Below, in pieces: positions 1-9,599 of a stretch of DNA of 64,000 nucleotides. Below the pieces are notes generated by a model that was given only the letters and a program-made list of their open reading frames with translations, did no database searches and was not told the DNA's origin. The stretch spans positions 228,172,765 to 228,236,764 of the forward strand of contig CM056993.1 in the NCBI GenBank assembly GCA_029891345.1, in the 5' to 3' direction. A program made the position numbers and the translations under genes. The stretch comes from Dryococelus australis. Its lineage: Eukaryota > Arthropoda > Insecta > Phasmatodea > Phasmatidae. Numbering within the stretch: position 1 is the first letter of the stretch; the number at the start of each line of letters is the position of its first letter.

Positions 1-1800
1 GTATAACAAAAATTTTAAAACCCGGTTCTATTGTTGGGGAGTTGGGACTGGGGGGGCCCGAAATTGAGTATGAGTGTGAGAGAGGGTAGATGTCAGTGTG
101 GCAACGCTGCGATTTTCCCGCCCGTACCTGCTAAAAAAACGGACTAGAGGGGACGTGGGTTCAACCCAAAAACCCCTTATTCTTACCTGCTGGAGTATTT
201 AAAGAAAATTTTAAACCTGGGAAAGGGTCCACTAAAGGGTCATTTACTAAATGGTAATGCTTCCAAAAATTACCAATTATATAATTCAGGAAAATGAAGA
301 ACCATTAATAGAATTGTTCCTGGGATTTTCCCAGTCTTCTTTCCCCTTTTGCATGGGGGGAACAAATTTATAGTGTTTTCGAATCTAAAAATCATTTCCC
401 AAAATGAAAAATATTTTAATGGAAAAAAATTATATCAGAATACGCAACGAGGGGTTTACACAAACGCAGTCCCAATTTAAAAAGTACTCTATGGGAAACC
501 CCAAGGACAATGTGGCTCGAGTTTTGGAGGAGACAATGTCTTAAAAGCAGAAAAAAGGAAGGACCTTGAAAAGGGCTCAAGTAACGTGGACCAGTTACAG
601 TGGAGGTAAGGTACTGGGAACTTACAGAGCTAACTTCGACCCCAGGCAGCTTTGTGACATTCTTCGTTATGAAAAAGGGGTGGGAAAAAATAATCCGACC
701 TATGACATGGCGGGTTAGAAATCGGCCTTCAATACTTGAAATTTTCCCAGTTAGATGTGTTTTTTTTTTACCCTAAAAATGTCAGAAAAACTACATGAGA
801 TCAAAAAACCCAAATTCGTGATTTGGTGTCCGCATGTTTTGGGATTTCGGCCATTTTGTGAAAAATTTTGTGGTTTATTACCCTTGCCCATAATTTGAGA
901 AATAAATTTTTTTTTTTGGGGTTGGCAAGATAGAGGTTACTGAAAGCCTGGGCTGCGAAAACCCGTACACTCTTTCTAACATTGTTGTTTCCCCGAGATT
1001 GGGGTAGGTTTAGGCGCTCTTACAGCGAAGTTTTGAAAAATGTTTTCTCGATAACCGCTCAGTGGCTGTTACATGAAGGGATTTCTGTCTCTTTAATATA
1101 TCGTGATTACTTAGAAAAAATCCCATAAACCCCTCGCTGTTAGCACCCCTTATGTTTTTGATTAATATGAAACAAAATTTTTAATGACGGGCCATGTTGC
1201 CACCCGCAAAATATTGACCGTGATAAATATAGAATCAGAATAGCCCTATTTACGGCTGTTTTTTCTGACATTTTACAAATAAATAGATTTGAATTCAACA
1301 TTTTCTAGGCCATGTCTGTCCGTTAATGATTACGATACATGTTGTGTTTTATTTTATACCTCATTTTCCTTATACATCTATCTCACTACATTGAGGATAG
1401 AATCTATTTGCGCTTACTTCTCACTTTTGAATCAAATCTTTTAAAACTTAATTCATGTTTGACATTTGGTTATTTTCAAAATAGACCACGTATCACACAC
1501 ATTTTGTTCTTCTTCTAACATAGAAGTAGATTATTTTTGGTTAAATTGAATATTTACTTATATTTTGTCTGTAAATAATAATATGTCGTTTATAATTAAT
1601 AAGAACAAAAACAGAGCGAAAATAGGCGTGTTGGCAATACGTAAGAAGTTGTTGTAATGCAAAATGTTATGTAACTGAGCAGACACAAATTCAGTGCGTT
1701 GTCCCTTTAATGTAATTTTCTAGACTTGGGTAAGCTTTGTTTGCATGAGATGATGAGGATGGGTTGGGGGGGGGGGATACTCTAAAGCAGTGGCTCGGAG
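1..1800. other. Unassigned AT-rich DNA, homopolymer-rich at the start
   Basis: No coding region or known repeat could be recognised. The first 1.2 kb or so is unusually rich in short runs of identical bases (repeated gggg, cccc, aaaaaa and ttttttttt tracts), which looks more like low consensus quality near a contig end than biology. A ten-G run lies near 1767-1777. Confidence 0.5.
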
Positions 1801-2120
1801 GACGGGAGTAAAGGGCGCAGCGGTTCGTTAGTTATCGCGGGTTAATCACGCAGTTCATTAGTGGTCGAGATCACCGCGAAATGAAAGGGAACCTCGTGAG
1901 GTTCGCAGTTAGAGCAGCGCTCCCCAACCACACGTCCTGCCCCTCATTACCGCGGTCACACTGCATGCAGCCTTGCCAACCTGAGCGCCAGCTTGTTCCC
2001 GCCAAGCCTTACCCAGCCAGCTGCGTGATCATTGCGTGCCTAGTTGTGACCCCGGCAAGCGCGGGGCGCTGCCGGCAATACGAACGTACAGTTTTTAGCC
2101 TGTTCACAGCAAAGTGAGAT
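1800..2120. other. GC-richer unassigned segment
   Basis: This segment is clearly more GC-rich than its surroundings and contains many CpGs. A 78-codon open frame (1881-2117, +) covers it, but its product has low-complexity character and no recognisable domain. It could be a TE fragment or a decayed promoter island. I could not assign it. Confidence 0.3.
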
Positions 2121-2160
2121 TTTTTCAAATTTACCTTTAAAGAAACCATTTCCCATTAAA

Positions 2161-2561
2161 GGTTGTTCGCGATAAAGTGGACACTTTTGAAATCAATCTT
2201 AGAAAAAAGTCACTTCCTCTGCCTGCATATATTTTAACGGGCGCCCTAAGTTGGTAACGATGGATGGGAAGTAGATCCGTATCTTAACGTCGGATAAAAA
2301 GTGTTAGGTAACCATTCGTGATAACTTACATTATTTCTCTCTCTTAATGGGTTTTTTTTAACGCATTGAAGTGTATAAATGAGCAGATTTGTTAAATACT
2401 TACTTTTCTAATAATTTCACAGTTTCGCTTTACTGACGCATTAATAAAGTTATGAGGCCGATGATAATTTTAATCTTACATAAGGCGGAAGAATACACAA
2501 CGTGCATACAAGTAGATCTTTAGCAGGGCTTTCAAAAGTGCTAATTTTACCGTAAATAGCC
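2161..2561 (-). mobile_element. MITE, family A, copy 1 (about 400 bp)
   Basis: A non-coding element with terminal inverted repeats. The left end begins with GGTTGTTCGCGATAAAGTGG and continues to CACTTTTGAAA; the reverse complement of the right end begins with GGCTATTTACGGTAAAATTA and also continues to CACTTTTGAAA. The interior matches the copies at 15427-15845 and 28638-29054, for example the segments around 'ggaagtag' and 'aggcggaagaatacaca'. No transposase is encoded, so it must have been moved by enzymes from elsewhere. Confidence 0.75.
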
Positions 2562-2567
2562 TATAAC

Positions 2568-2600
2568 TGTATACATACAGTCACGGACAAAAGTATTCAC
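2568..2600 (+). repeat. Tc1-like terminal repeat scrap
   Basis: The motif cagtcacggacaaaagtatt resembles the termini of Tc1-like transposons, which commonly carry a 'ggacaaaagtatt' core. No matching opposite end or transposase was found close by, so this is probably an isolated end. Confidence 0.35.
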
Positions 2601-2905
2601 ACAGAAGACATAATAACAAAATGCCATGTTAGAGTATAAAACACATAGCAGTTATCGAACATCACATAAAATACTGTTTGAAAAATGTTCGTTATATCGT
2701 ACCAGTTACAAGTTATCCAGACATCTGCGTAAAATTACGGACTCCGTTTTTTTTTCCAATAACGCTTTCTCCGTAAACTTTACACGAGTCTCCGCGAATT
2801 CAGGGAACTTGTCCATAAATTTACAAGTTGACTTTTTTAATATGATATTTATAAAAATAGGTAACATAATAAACATTTTACTTTCGTTATGAGGGTGTTA
2901 TAATG

Positions 2906-2953
2906 TGTATAAAAATGACTGCAAAACCATAAAAATGACTGCAAAACCATAAA
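2906..2953 (+). repeat. 20-bp direct repeat pair followed by A tract
   Basis: The unit ataaaaatgactgcaaaacc occurs twice in direct succession and then runs into a poly-A/poly-T tract. It is a small tandem duplication with no other recognisable meaning. The flanking 2600-3360 stretch is otherwise featureless AT-rich DNA. Confidence 0.6.
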
Positions 2954-3564
2954 AAAAAAATTTTTGTCCGGTAGCGAGATCTAAACTAAGTATATCTAAT
3001 TTGACAGTTAACACATAGCCCTTCAACTACTGCGCTCTTACACGAAGATGTGTTGTAAATTCAGAATTCATGTAAAATAATACCTGCAGACTTTAGTTTG
3101 TAGTCACGTTAGAGTGTTTGCAAGTTTGTTATTTTTTTATTTCAGGTTTATAAATAGGGGTAAGAAAAAGAATTATTTTCGTAATTTATTTCACTGTGTA
3201 TATAAGAAAAATTAAAAAAAAGTTTAAATATTTTGTTGTGTAGTGAGATTTGAACACAGAGCTAAAATTTAACACTCAATAAGTTGAACCACTCATCTTT
3301 AGATGAAGTACTTTGTAAACATCGACTTTACACGAAAGTAACGAACTCGCCGGTCTTAAGCGGCCTACACACATGGGAACATGGTTCACCTGTGTGTGGG
3401 TACTTACCAACCAAGTTCGCGGATGAACTTGGTCTTCCATCGAGTTGGAAAACATTTGTTCGGTTCGCCACCAGAGCGAACCACGTTCGCTTGTGTGTAG
3501 AGAGGACTAACCGTTGTTCGGTAGTCTAGAGCAGTCGTGAGGTGTGTTTAGACACTGTGTTACA

Positions 3565-3967
3565 ATGTCGGATAGTGCTCATTTTATGACCCAGTCTTTT
3601 CTGACGGACTTCATCGAGGCCTATAGTAACTATCCATGTTGGTGGAACGTGAAATGTGACGAGTACAGGGTCAGGGGGACGCACGATGAAGAACTGGATA
3701 CACTTTTGCTAACTACGCGCGAGAATATAGCCAGTGCAGATTTAACCTTTCTGAAATCCAGAATAGAAACACTGAAGCAGAGCTTTCGGAGATAATATAG
3801 AAAGGTGAAAGACTATGAAATCGGGTGCGTCTGAGGATAGCGTGTATAAACCTCGATTGCGGTACTATGACATGCTCTCGTTCATCACCGATCACGAGGA
3901 ACACAAAACTTGAACGTCAACAATAACCCTACTAAACCAATCGGGAAAAGAGGATGGGAGAAGTCAA
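3565..3967 (+). pseudogene. MADF-domain protein of Harbinger element, exon 1
   Basis: From the ATG at 3565 the frame encodes a MADF (Myb/SANT-like, DNA-binding) domain. Typical features are FLTDFIEAYSNYPCWWNV near the start, then DEYR and the SRIETLKQSFRR helix. After the arginine pair there is an in-frame stop. The expected continuation (KPRLRYYDMLSFITDHEE, about 3848-3901) lies in a shifted frame, followed by another stop after a further HKT. In Harbinger elements this protein is known to partner the transposase in DNA binding and nuclear import. The exon would end near a gtcagg donor around 3968-3973. Its second exon is at 5572-5844, beyond the antisense transposase exon. Confidence 0.75.
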
Positions 3968-4444
3968 AATGAAGGTCAGGTTAGTACAGTGAGGTTTATT
4001 TGTATTTTAGTGTTAACTTACAGTTCATCAATATCGTACAATTATGGTTGTGGTGTACAACCTTAATAGCACGAATACAATGAAGACGTAACCTACAATG
4101 TAATTACGAAGTATTGTTTGTAATGTATGAAATTGGCCTACGTACAGTAAGCTAGTGTCGAATCTATCAATGGTTTCCATGTTAAATGTAATTTGCCTAT
4201 GCGAATAAGCAGGCAATGAAAATAAATACGTTACATGCTATAGTGTAAAGTATTTTTGCAATACATACCTTAACAATACCTGGCATATAGTATAACACAA
4301 TGCTCATTCTCTGGCACTACGCTGCACCATGTTATCTTGCCATTTGACTACCTTTTCCAATGTAGCATCCCATGTACTGCGTTCTGTTCCTTTTCGCGGA
4401 TACCGTAGTGTTGCGAGATGCAACCTAAGTCCTGATATTGCTCG

Positions 4445-5099
4445 TCAGGCAACGGGTCTTGCCTCCATTGTCCTAACACTACATTTCCCGAGACAATTTA
4501 TGCCCTGTCTATGTGTGTAATGTTTACGGCGCAGATATTTATGTAGTGCAACACTGGCTAAAACAATATCCACTACGTTCCTAGGCTGGAAATTAATAAT
4601 TGTAATGAAAATCTGGAAACACGTGGCCAAAATTCCAAACACGTTTTCAACGACACATCTACAACGTGATAATATGTAACTAAACACCCTTTGTTCATAC
4701 GTAAGTATTTTCGTTGGAAACGTCATTAGGAGATGGTCCTCCAAAGCGAAGGCATCATCGGCAACAAAAACGAAATTATAGTTTTCCACTGTATCTTGTA
4801 TTGTTTTGTTGATAAAGGGATCTTGTCCTCTTGCAGCCCACGGTAAAATACAGTTTCCTCAACAACACCACCATCAGACACCCGGCCATTGCAACCGACA
4901 TCGGCCATGATAAACTCGAAGTTGACATAATACTGTAGTATCCTTTATAATTATAATAATATAAACCACTGCCTATTGGGCGCGCAATTACGACATGTTT
5001 GCCGTCTATAGCTCCTCCACAATTTGGGAAATTCCATTGTTGTTGAAAATCAAGGGTGACCTCAAGCCAGTCTTCTTTGTTGGAAAGAGACAAACAAAG
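4445..5099 (-). pseudogene. PIF/Harbinger transposase, exon 2 (DDE nuclease domain)
   Basis: The minus strand encodes the DDE_Tnp_4 type catalytic region in at least three pieces in different frames. First comes WNFPNCGGAIDGKHVV (first Asp), then DVGCNGRVSDGG (second acidic region), then NYNFVFVADDAFALEDHL and the SRCRCVVENVFGILA helix, which is highly typical of the family. The pieces join in the right order, but frame changes near 4920 and 4780 break the gene. The stop is at 4445. Exon 1 is at 6293-6665. The intron between them contains a MITE, a microsatellite and the plus-strand MADF exon 2. Confidence 0.85.
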
Positions 5100-5109
5100 T
5101 AAAGCAAGA

Positions 5110-5111
<2 letters not shown>

Positions 5112-5150
<39 letters not shown>

Positions 5151-5163
5151 CACACACACACAC
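5112..5163. repeat. (AT)n-(CA)n microsatellite
   Basis: About 35 bp of alternating AT is followed closely by a (CA)n tract. It lies inside the Harbinger transposase intron, just upstream of exon 2 in the minus-strand direction, and may have displaced the original acceptor region. Confidence 0.95.
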
Positions 5164-5202
5164 CCAACAATAACAATACCGCACTTTAAGTAAAACCTAT
5201 GG

Positions 5203-5476
5203 TATAGTGTATTCAGATTAACGTGAGCACTTTTGAATACAACCTTTGAAATATATCACTGGCTGTTAACTGCAAATAATAATGCAACACAAATATTCAT
5301 GGTTACCCCCGGGTTAAGTTGGCAATAAATTCGGGAATGTAGGTCAGCGTATGAACACTAGTCAATAGGCTCACGACAATGTTAATATGTATATTGGGTA
5401 GAATGATACACAGTTGGGTGAAGGCGAAACTAAGCAGAGCTATCAAAAGTGCTCACTGTAACGTGAATACACTATA
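5203..5476. mobile_element. Short MITE, family A, in Harbinger intron (274 bp)
   Basis: Long inverted termini are visible. The left end reads TATAGTGTATTCAGATTAAC then GTGAGCACTTTTGA. The reverse complement of the right end reads TATAGTGTATTCACGTTACA then GTGAGCACTTTTGA. The inner GTGAGCACTTTTGA part is shared with the other family A copies, and the interior is a shortened relative of them. It must have inserted into the Harbinger element after that element arrived. Confidence 0.8.
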
Positions 5477-5571
5477 ACACTGAATGTGTACCGTATGTGT
5501 GCATGTTTATAGTGTTTGTGCCACTCCACATATTCCTCACCTTACACTGAAGCGTACACCTATACTTTCAG

Positions 5572-5844
5572 GACATTCAGCCAGCACCTCAACAGAGGGA
5601 ACCAAGCGTCAGTGGAAATGCGGGTCAAGGAACCAAACGCCAGAAGGTAGATTCGGACAATGAGCAGTGCAAACAACTGATAGCAAAAACTAGGTATGTA
5701 TTGGACAAAACCGAAGATGAATTCGACCATATCGGGAAGGTGATAGTAGCAAAACGTCGGAAAATGGGGGAATATCAGTTCCTACATGCCAATAAACTCC
5801 TCCACGACGTACTCTACAAAGGCCTACAGAAAAATATCTGCTAG
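5572..5844 (+). pseudogene. MADF-domain protein of Harbinger element, exon 2
   Basis: After a good acceptor (tatactttcag, ending at 5571) a frame stays open for about 90 codons to a stop near 5842. It begins DIQPAPQQREPSVSG, a polar linker, then has an acidic/basic stretch (KRQKVDSDNEQ) and ends with a helical tail (HANKLLHDVLYKGLQKN). That layout matches the C-terminal BESS-like tail of Harbinger-linked MADF proteins. This exon itself is undamaged. The splice phase with exon 1 cannot be settled because exon 1 is frameshifted. Confidence 0.65.
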
Positions 5845-6292
5845 CACCACTTTGCATGACAATGTTTATGCTTACACATACCCACAACCACACCCATGTC
5901 AACATTACCAGGGACAGGCTGACCAGTTTTCACCCCTATACAAGTATTTAGACAGTTTCCCGCCAGTACTATTGGTAGCTCTCGTAACGCTACACCACAC
6001 GATACATTTACATAGATGTGTCGGCAAATCACTACACGTCAGTGTTAGGGTGTATGCTTTATGTGCTATGTAACTTGCTGTACATGTGTGCCACGCAATT
6101 CAACATTTACATAGTGTGTTTACTTATTTGATGTAATGCATTGCACATATAATTATATTGTTCCGCCTGTATTATCCTTGCATATTACGACGTTTCAATG
6201 GTTTTTACCTCACTGTTATGTATTAGCAGATAATACTTACGTTAATCACAATTATCTACAAAGTTTAATGTGCGTTGGTTATATCTACTTAC

Positions 6293-6665
6293 CTTTATAA
6301 ATTCATCTTCGAGGCTGTAGTAAATCGCTCTGCACGTATCTGGTATCAGTTTACCCAATGCTTATGGAGATACGGTACACGTAAATTTAAAGTCTTCCAT
6401 GTTTCGTCCTGTAGCCAAGTACCTTAAGTGTAGAAAGCAGACGCTGTTCGGCCGATATTCATGTTTTAATGTGAGTATATTGATTTGCTATATAGGGTCT
6501 TACATGTTCCAATAAAACGTTAAACTCATCCTCACTCATTCTTAAATAATTTTGATAGTCCTTCGCATTGTTGTCTCAGATGTTTCAATAATTAACGTGC
6601 GACCACATTTCCCTTTCATGCAACCACTCCTTCGTCCTCACTGATCTCCTCTTTATCGGTATTCT
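6293..6665 (-). pseudogene. PIF/Harbinger transposase, exon 1 (N-terminal helical region)
   Basis: On the minus strand this segment encodes the N-terminal part typical of Harbinger transposases: VRTKEWLHERE near 6630, then DYQNYLRMSEDEFNVLLEHV, RLLSTLRYLATG and IPDTCRAIYYSLEDEFIK. It ends at a consensus donor (AAAG followed by gtaagt, 6287-6296 on the plus strand). There are in-frame stops after HIKT and after TVSP, so the gene is dead. The lysine before the donor fits the point where related genes have their intron. Confidence 0.75.
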
Positions 6666-6809
6666 TTGATAACTCCCAACTCATCCAAAACAATCACAGC
6701 AGCAGTCACTTTTGAACAGCTCATCTTGCTGTTTTCAAAGTGAAACTGTGTCATCAACGAACCGTAGTTGGGATTCCCCTCCAATGTGTGTAGTGTGCGT
6801 GGCCCCCGA

Positions 6810-7430
6810 ACATGGTTGCTATTTTTGTTTTATTTGCGGTTTATAAATCAAGGTTACGGTTTTTTCGATATTTGCGTAGTTTACTATGCACACAGGTTTT
6901 TCTCCTGTAGCGAAATTTGAACCAGAATCAACGAATTGGCACTCCAGGTATCATCGGCATTGTTCGTGTGTCAAAATCGAGGCCATATAAATACGGAAAG
7001 CTTTCTTATTTTATGTTTACGGAGCTCATCTCCGTTATTCGTCATTACGGAGTGCTTTTCCGTAAATAAACTACACATCCGTAAAAGTTTCCGTAAGTCT
7101 ACAGAAATTTCTAACACTGTATAATACAACTTAATGGCACACTCTTATCGAAGCTGAACAAGGGAATAGTACATACAATGTTCTATAGAGGTCCTTCAAA
7201 ATGAGAAAAATGTATGCACAGCACACATGCTGGGTCAAATGTACGTTAGTATGTGCTTGAAGGTTGTGTAATTCGCACGTATACGGGTTACCAGATTGTA
7301 AAGAAACACTTGACGTATTAGTGAGTACAATGGGATGCAAAGGAAAGGAGGTGACACTCGCAGTAAAATAAATCATCATCGATCTGCACAGTCAACAAAC
7401 ACCGTACAACGAAAGAACCGAAATTATAAA
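6810..7430. other. Unassigned AT-rich spacer
   Basis: No gene is seen. The short motif 'gcgaaatttgaacc' near 6912 resembles the similar 'gtgagatttgaacac' stretch near 3244 on the other side of the Harbinger element, so the two may belong to one interrupted repeat. This is only a hint. Confidence 0.3.
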
Positions 7431-8325
7431 TAAAACTCTTTACACAGTTCGAACTATTATTGAGAATCGTGTATTCAACAAGACATTGCTCCACGATGTG
7501 AGAACTGGGCGGCCATCTTAACTAGGCAGTAGGGAGTAAAGAAACAATATCAAATACCAAAAATGAACCCCAGAATTACAGGAACACAAATATATACCGA
7601 ATTTCAAGAACACCATGGACAAAAATTCAACCCTGGATCATTCGGAGAGTTCTGAACAACAACGGATGTTGTAGAAGTGTGCTGAGAAAATAAACAAATG
7701 TAAGTGAGGTTAATAGGCAGGAACGTCTTCAGCTTGCCAATTCCTATGTAGCTAAAGATGCTGAAGTATGGAAGAAGGTAATATTTTTTCGAAAAATGTA
7801 AGTTCCATATTTCAGAGTGATGGGCGGATACTGGAATGGCGGAAAAAAAATACAGAATGCTACCTCGAAAACATGTAGCCTATAGTAAAATATCGAGGTG
7901 GTGCTGTTATGGCATGGGGTTGCATGTCAGCTTGTGGTGTGGGAGAACTGGTCCTCATTGATGGAATTATGGATAGGTTTACCTACAAATATAATCTGCA
8001 ACAAAATATCAAGAAAAGTACTGAAAAACCTGGTCTATCTAATGAATTATACTTCCTAAAGGACAACGGTTGTAGTTCGTCCGTGGATCGTCTACAACCC
8101 ACCACATACGTTAAATACCCCACTACTGTCACCCGGCCTGAACCCACTGAGTATCGTTGGGACGAAATGGACACAACATTTCCAGCAAAACACGACAAAG
8201 GAGGTGCTTCTACAAGAGTGTAACAGCATTGGGCCCGACGTTAATTCAAAATTTGTTAATTCAGTGCTACTAAGTCTGACAGAGTTTATTTGCGTGAAAG
8301 GAAAGCCAACGAACTACTAAGGAGT
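7430..8325 (+). pseudogene. Tc1/mariner-type transposase pseudogene
   Basis: Frameshifted pieces of a Tc1 transposase follow each other in the correct order. There is an N-terminal region with VRTGRPS near 7500 and PKMNPRITGTQIYTEFQEHHG near 7560. The best block is VMAWGCMSACGVGELVLIDG (in 7909-7965), the invariant central motif of the family. Further on come LKDNG (second catalytic Asp region), then EYRWDEMD (third acidic region), and the C-terminal KGKPTNY near 8300-8320. The usual first-Asp motif (FSDES) is not intact, and several stops and frameshifts are present. The neighbouring right end is at 8360-8392. Confidence 0.9.
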
Positions 8326-8359
8326 GAAGAAGGGACATGAATTTGCCACAATACTGTAT

Positions 8360-8392
8360 ATGTACCAATATTTACGTCCACCATTGGTAGGC
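8360..8392 (-). repeat. Tc1-like right terminal repeat
   Basis: Read on the minus strand this gives ccaatggtggacgtaaatat, a close relative of Tc1-like termini (tggacnaaagtatt). It lies about 40 bp after the last transposase motif, where the end of the element is expected. The left terminus was not found. Confidence 0.5.
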
Positions 8393-8394
8393 AC

Positions 8395-9080
8395 ATTAGA
8401 CAGCTGGTAGTCTTATTCAGTGATACCCGTTGTTCGTCTTCTGCTTTGTGTGTTTTCGTGTACATTGTCTCATGGCGAAACCCAGTTACATAACTTCGCT
8501 GCGAGTTAAGTAAAACAGTTCTAAGACTTGAGGACGTATTGCTTCGTATAAATAAAAACAGCTTTGCCCAACCTCTTCCTCGTCAGCAACTTCTTTATCG
8601 CCTTCATCAAGATTTAGTATAAATGAAACTAAGCTACGGCTTAATATTACGAGTAACTGCTCAAATTTCCAAGAGGTTCTACATTATACTTTTTAAGCCT
8701 CTATAGTTATTCAGAGTTCTTGCATATTGTGTATTTTTCTTCACTATTCTGGAACCACGGATATTAACTTGGCCATTGCAATTAACAACAGCACATGAGT
8801 AGCTCAGGCACCAGGAGAAGAATGTAAAGGGAATTTAAGCAATTGCTCGTATCAGTGAGCAGTAGCTTAGTTATATTTATACTACATCTTGTTCAAGCTG
8901 TGGCTTGCCAATCCGAGTGAAATTATTTGTATTCATACTGTGAATGAAATTTTTTAATTTATGATTAAGGTGGTATTTTCCTTTACAAGCAATACAGGCA
9001 AAATTCAGGTTTCTTATAATTACAAGTCTCCTCTTGACAGAAACATGAATAATCATTAGGCCCATGGCAATGCAAATTTT
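8395..9080. other. Unassigned spacer
   Basis: AT-rich DNA with no recognisable gene or repeat. Confidence 0.4.
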
Positions 9081-9082
9081 AC

Positions 9083-9283
9083 CTGTAGTGCAACACAAAA
9101 TGAGGAGAACAGTAGATCGCAAGCAGTTCTTTCTAAAGTGCTGAATTGATCGTAATCGAACTCTACCTGATCTGTATTGGCGCTTGTCAAGCAGAACAGC
9201 AGAATTGTATTCCGACAGGAATGGGCAATACCTGCAGGGTTTACAACGAAGTGAGTTGTGTGTTCTGTTGTTTCTGACGGGGA
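9083..9283 (-). CDS. Weak candidate internal exon, unknown product
   Basis: On the minus strand a segment of 201 nt (67 codons) is bounded by a strong acceptor (caatcagtttttttcag) and a donor (ctacag followed by gtaaaatt). One frame that includes FVVNPAGIAHSCRNTILLF and NTDQVEFDYDQFSTLE is fully open across it; a second frame is also open, which weakens the case. The acidic/aromatic patch and the hydrophobic stretch look protein-like, but I recognise no family and no partner exon. This is an inference from splice-like borders only. Confidence 0.2.
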
Positions 9284-9599
9284 CTGAAAAAAACTGATTG
9301 CAGGACTTAAGAAAATAAATTTTTATAACATAATTATTGAAATTGCATTTTTGCAGAATTTCCATCAAGACTCGGTAAATTGTATTTAACGATGCTACCA
9401 TCAGAATTTTTGTAAAAATATGTAGAAAACATGCGATTTGAACCACCGGCCAATTTTTAGCTTACTTTCCGAAGGAAAGAAAGGCTTTCATTTTGAACGT
9501 TTCAAACCGAATTTCATCAAACATGATACATATATAATACTTAGTAAAGACACCTGACTAACAGTTGTCGATCACGTCGGACACTTACTTTCAAAATTG

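Larger units (their letters stand above)
3362..6806. mobile_element. PIF/Harbinger DNA transposon with two interleaved genes
   Basis: The unit is defined by a Harbinger transposase on the minus strand and a MADF-domain gene on the plus strand, the usual two-protein set of this superfamily. The ends are tentative: the left edge starts near ggcctacacacatggg, and the reverse complement of the right edge starts near ggccacgcacactacacaca, which are similar but imperfect. No clean 3-bp target duplication was seen. A MITE and (AT)n/(CA)n tracts lie inside. Both genes carry stops or frameshifts, so the copy is dead. Confidence 0.7.

Noticed and set aside
8877-9446. 189-codon open frame on the minus strand
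   Set aside because: It is long for this composition, but the sequence shows no domain and its best-looking part is a different frame of the candidate exon at 9083-9283. I did not call it a gene.
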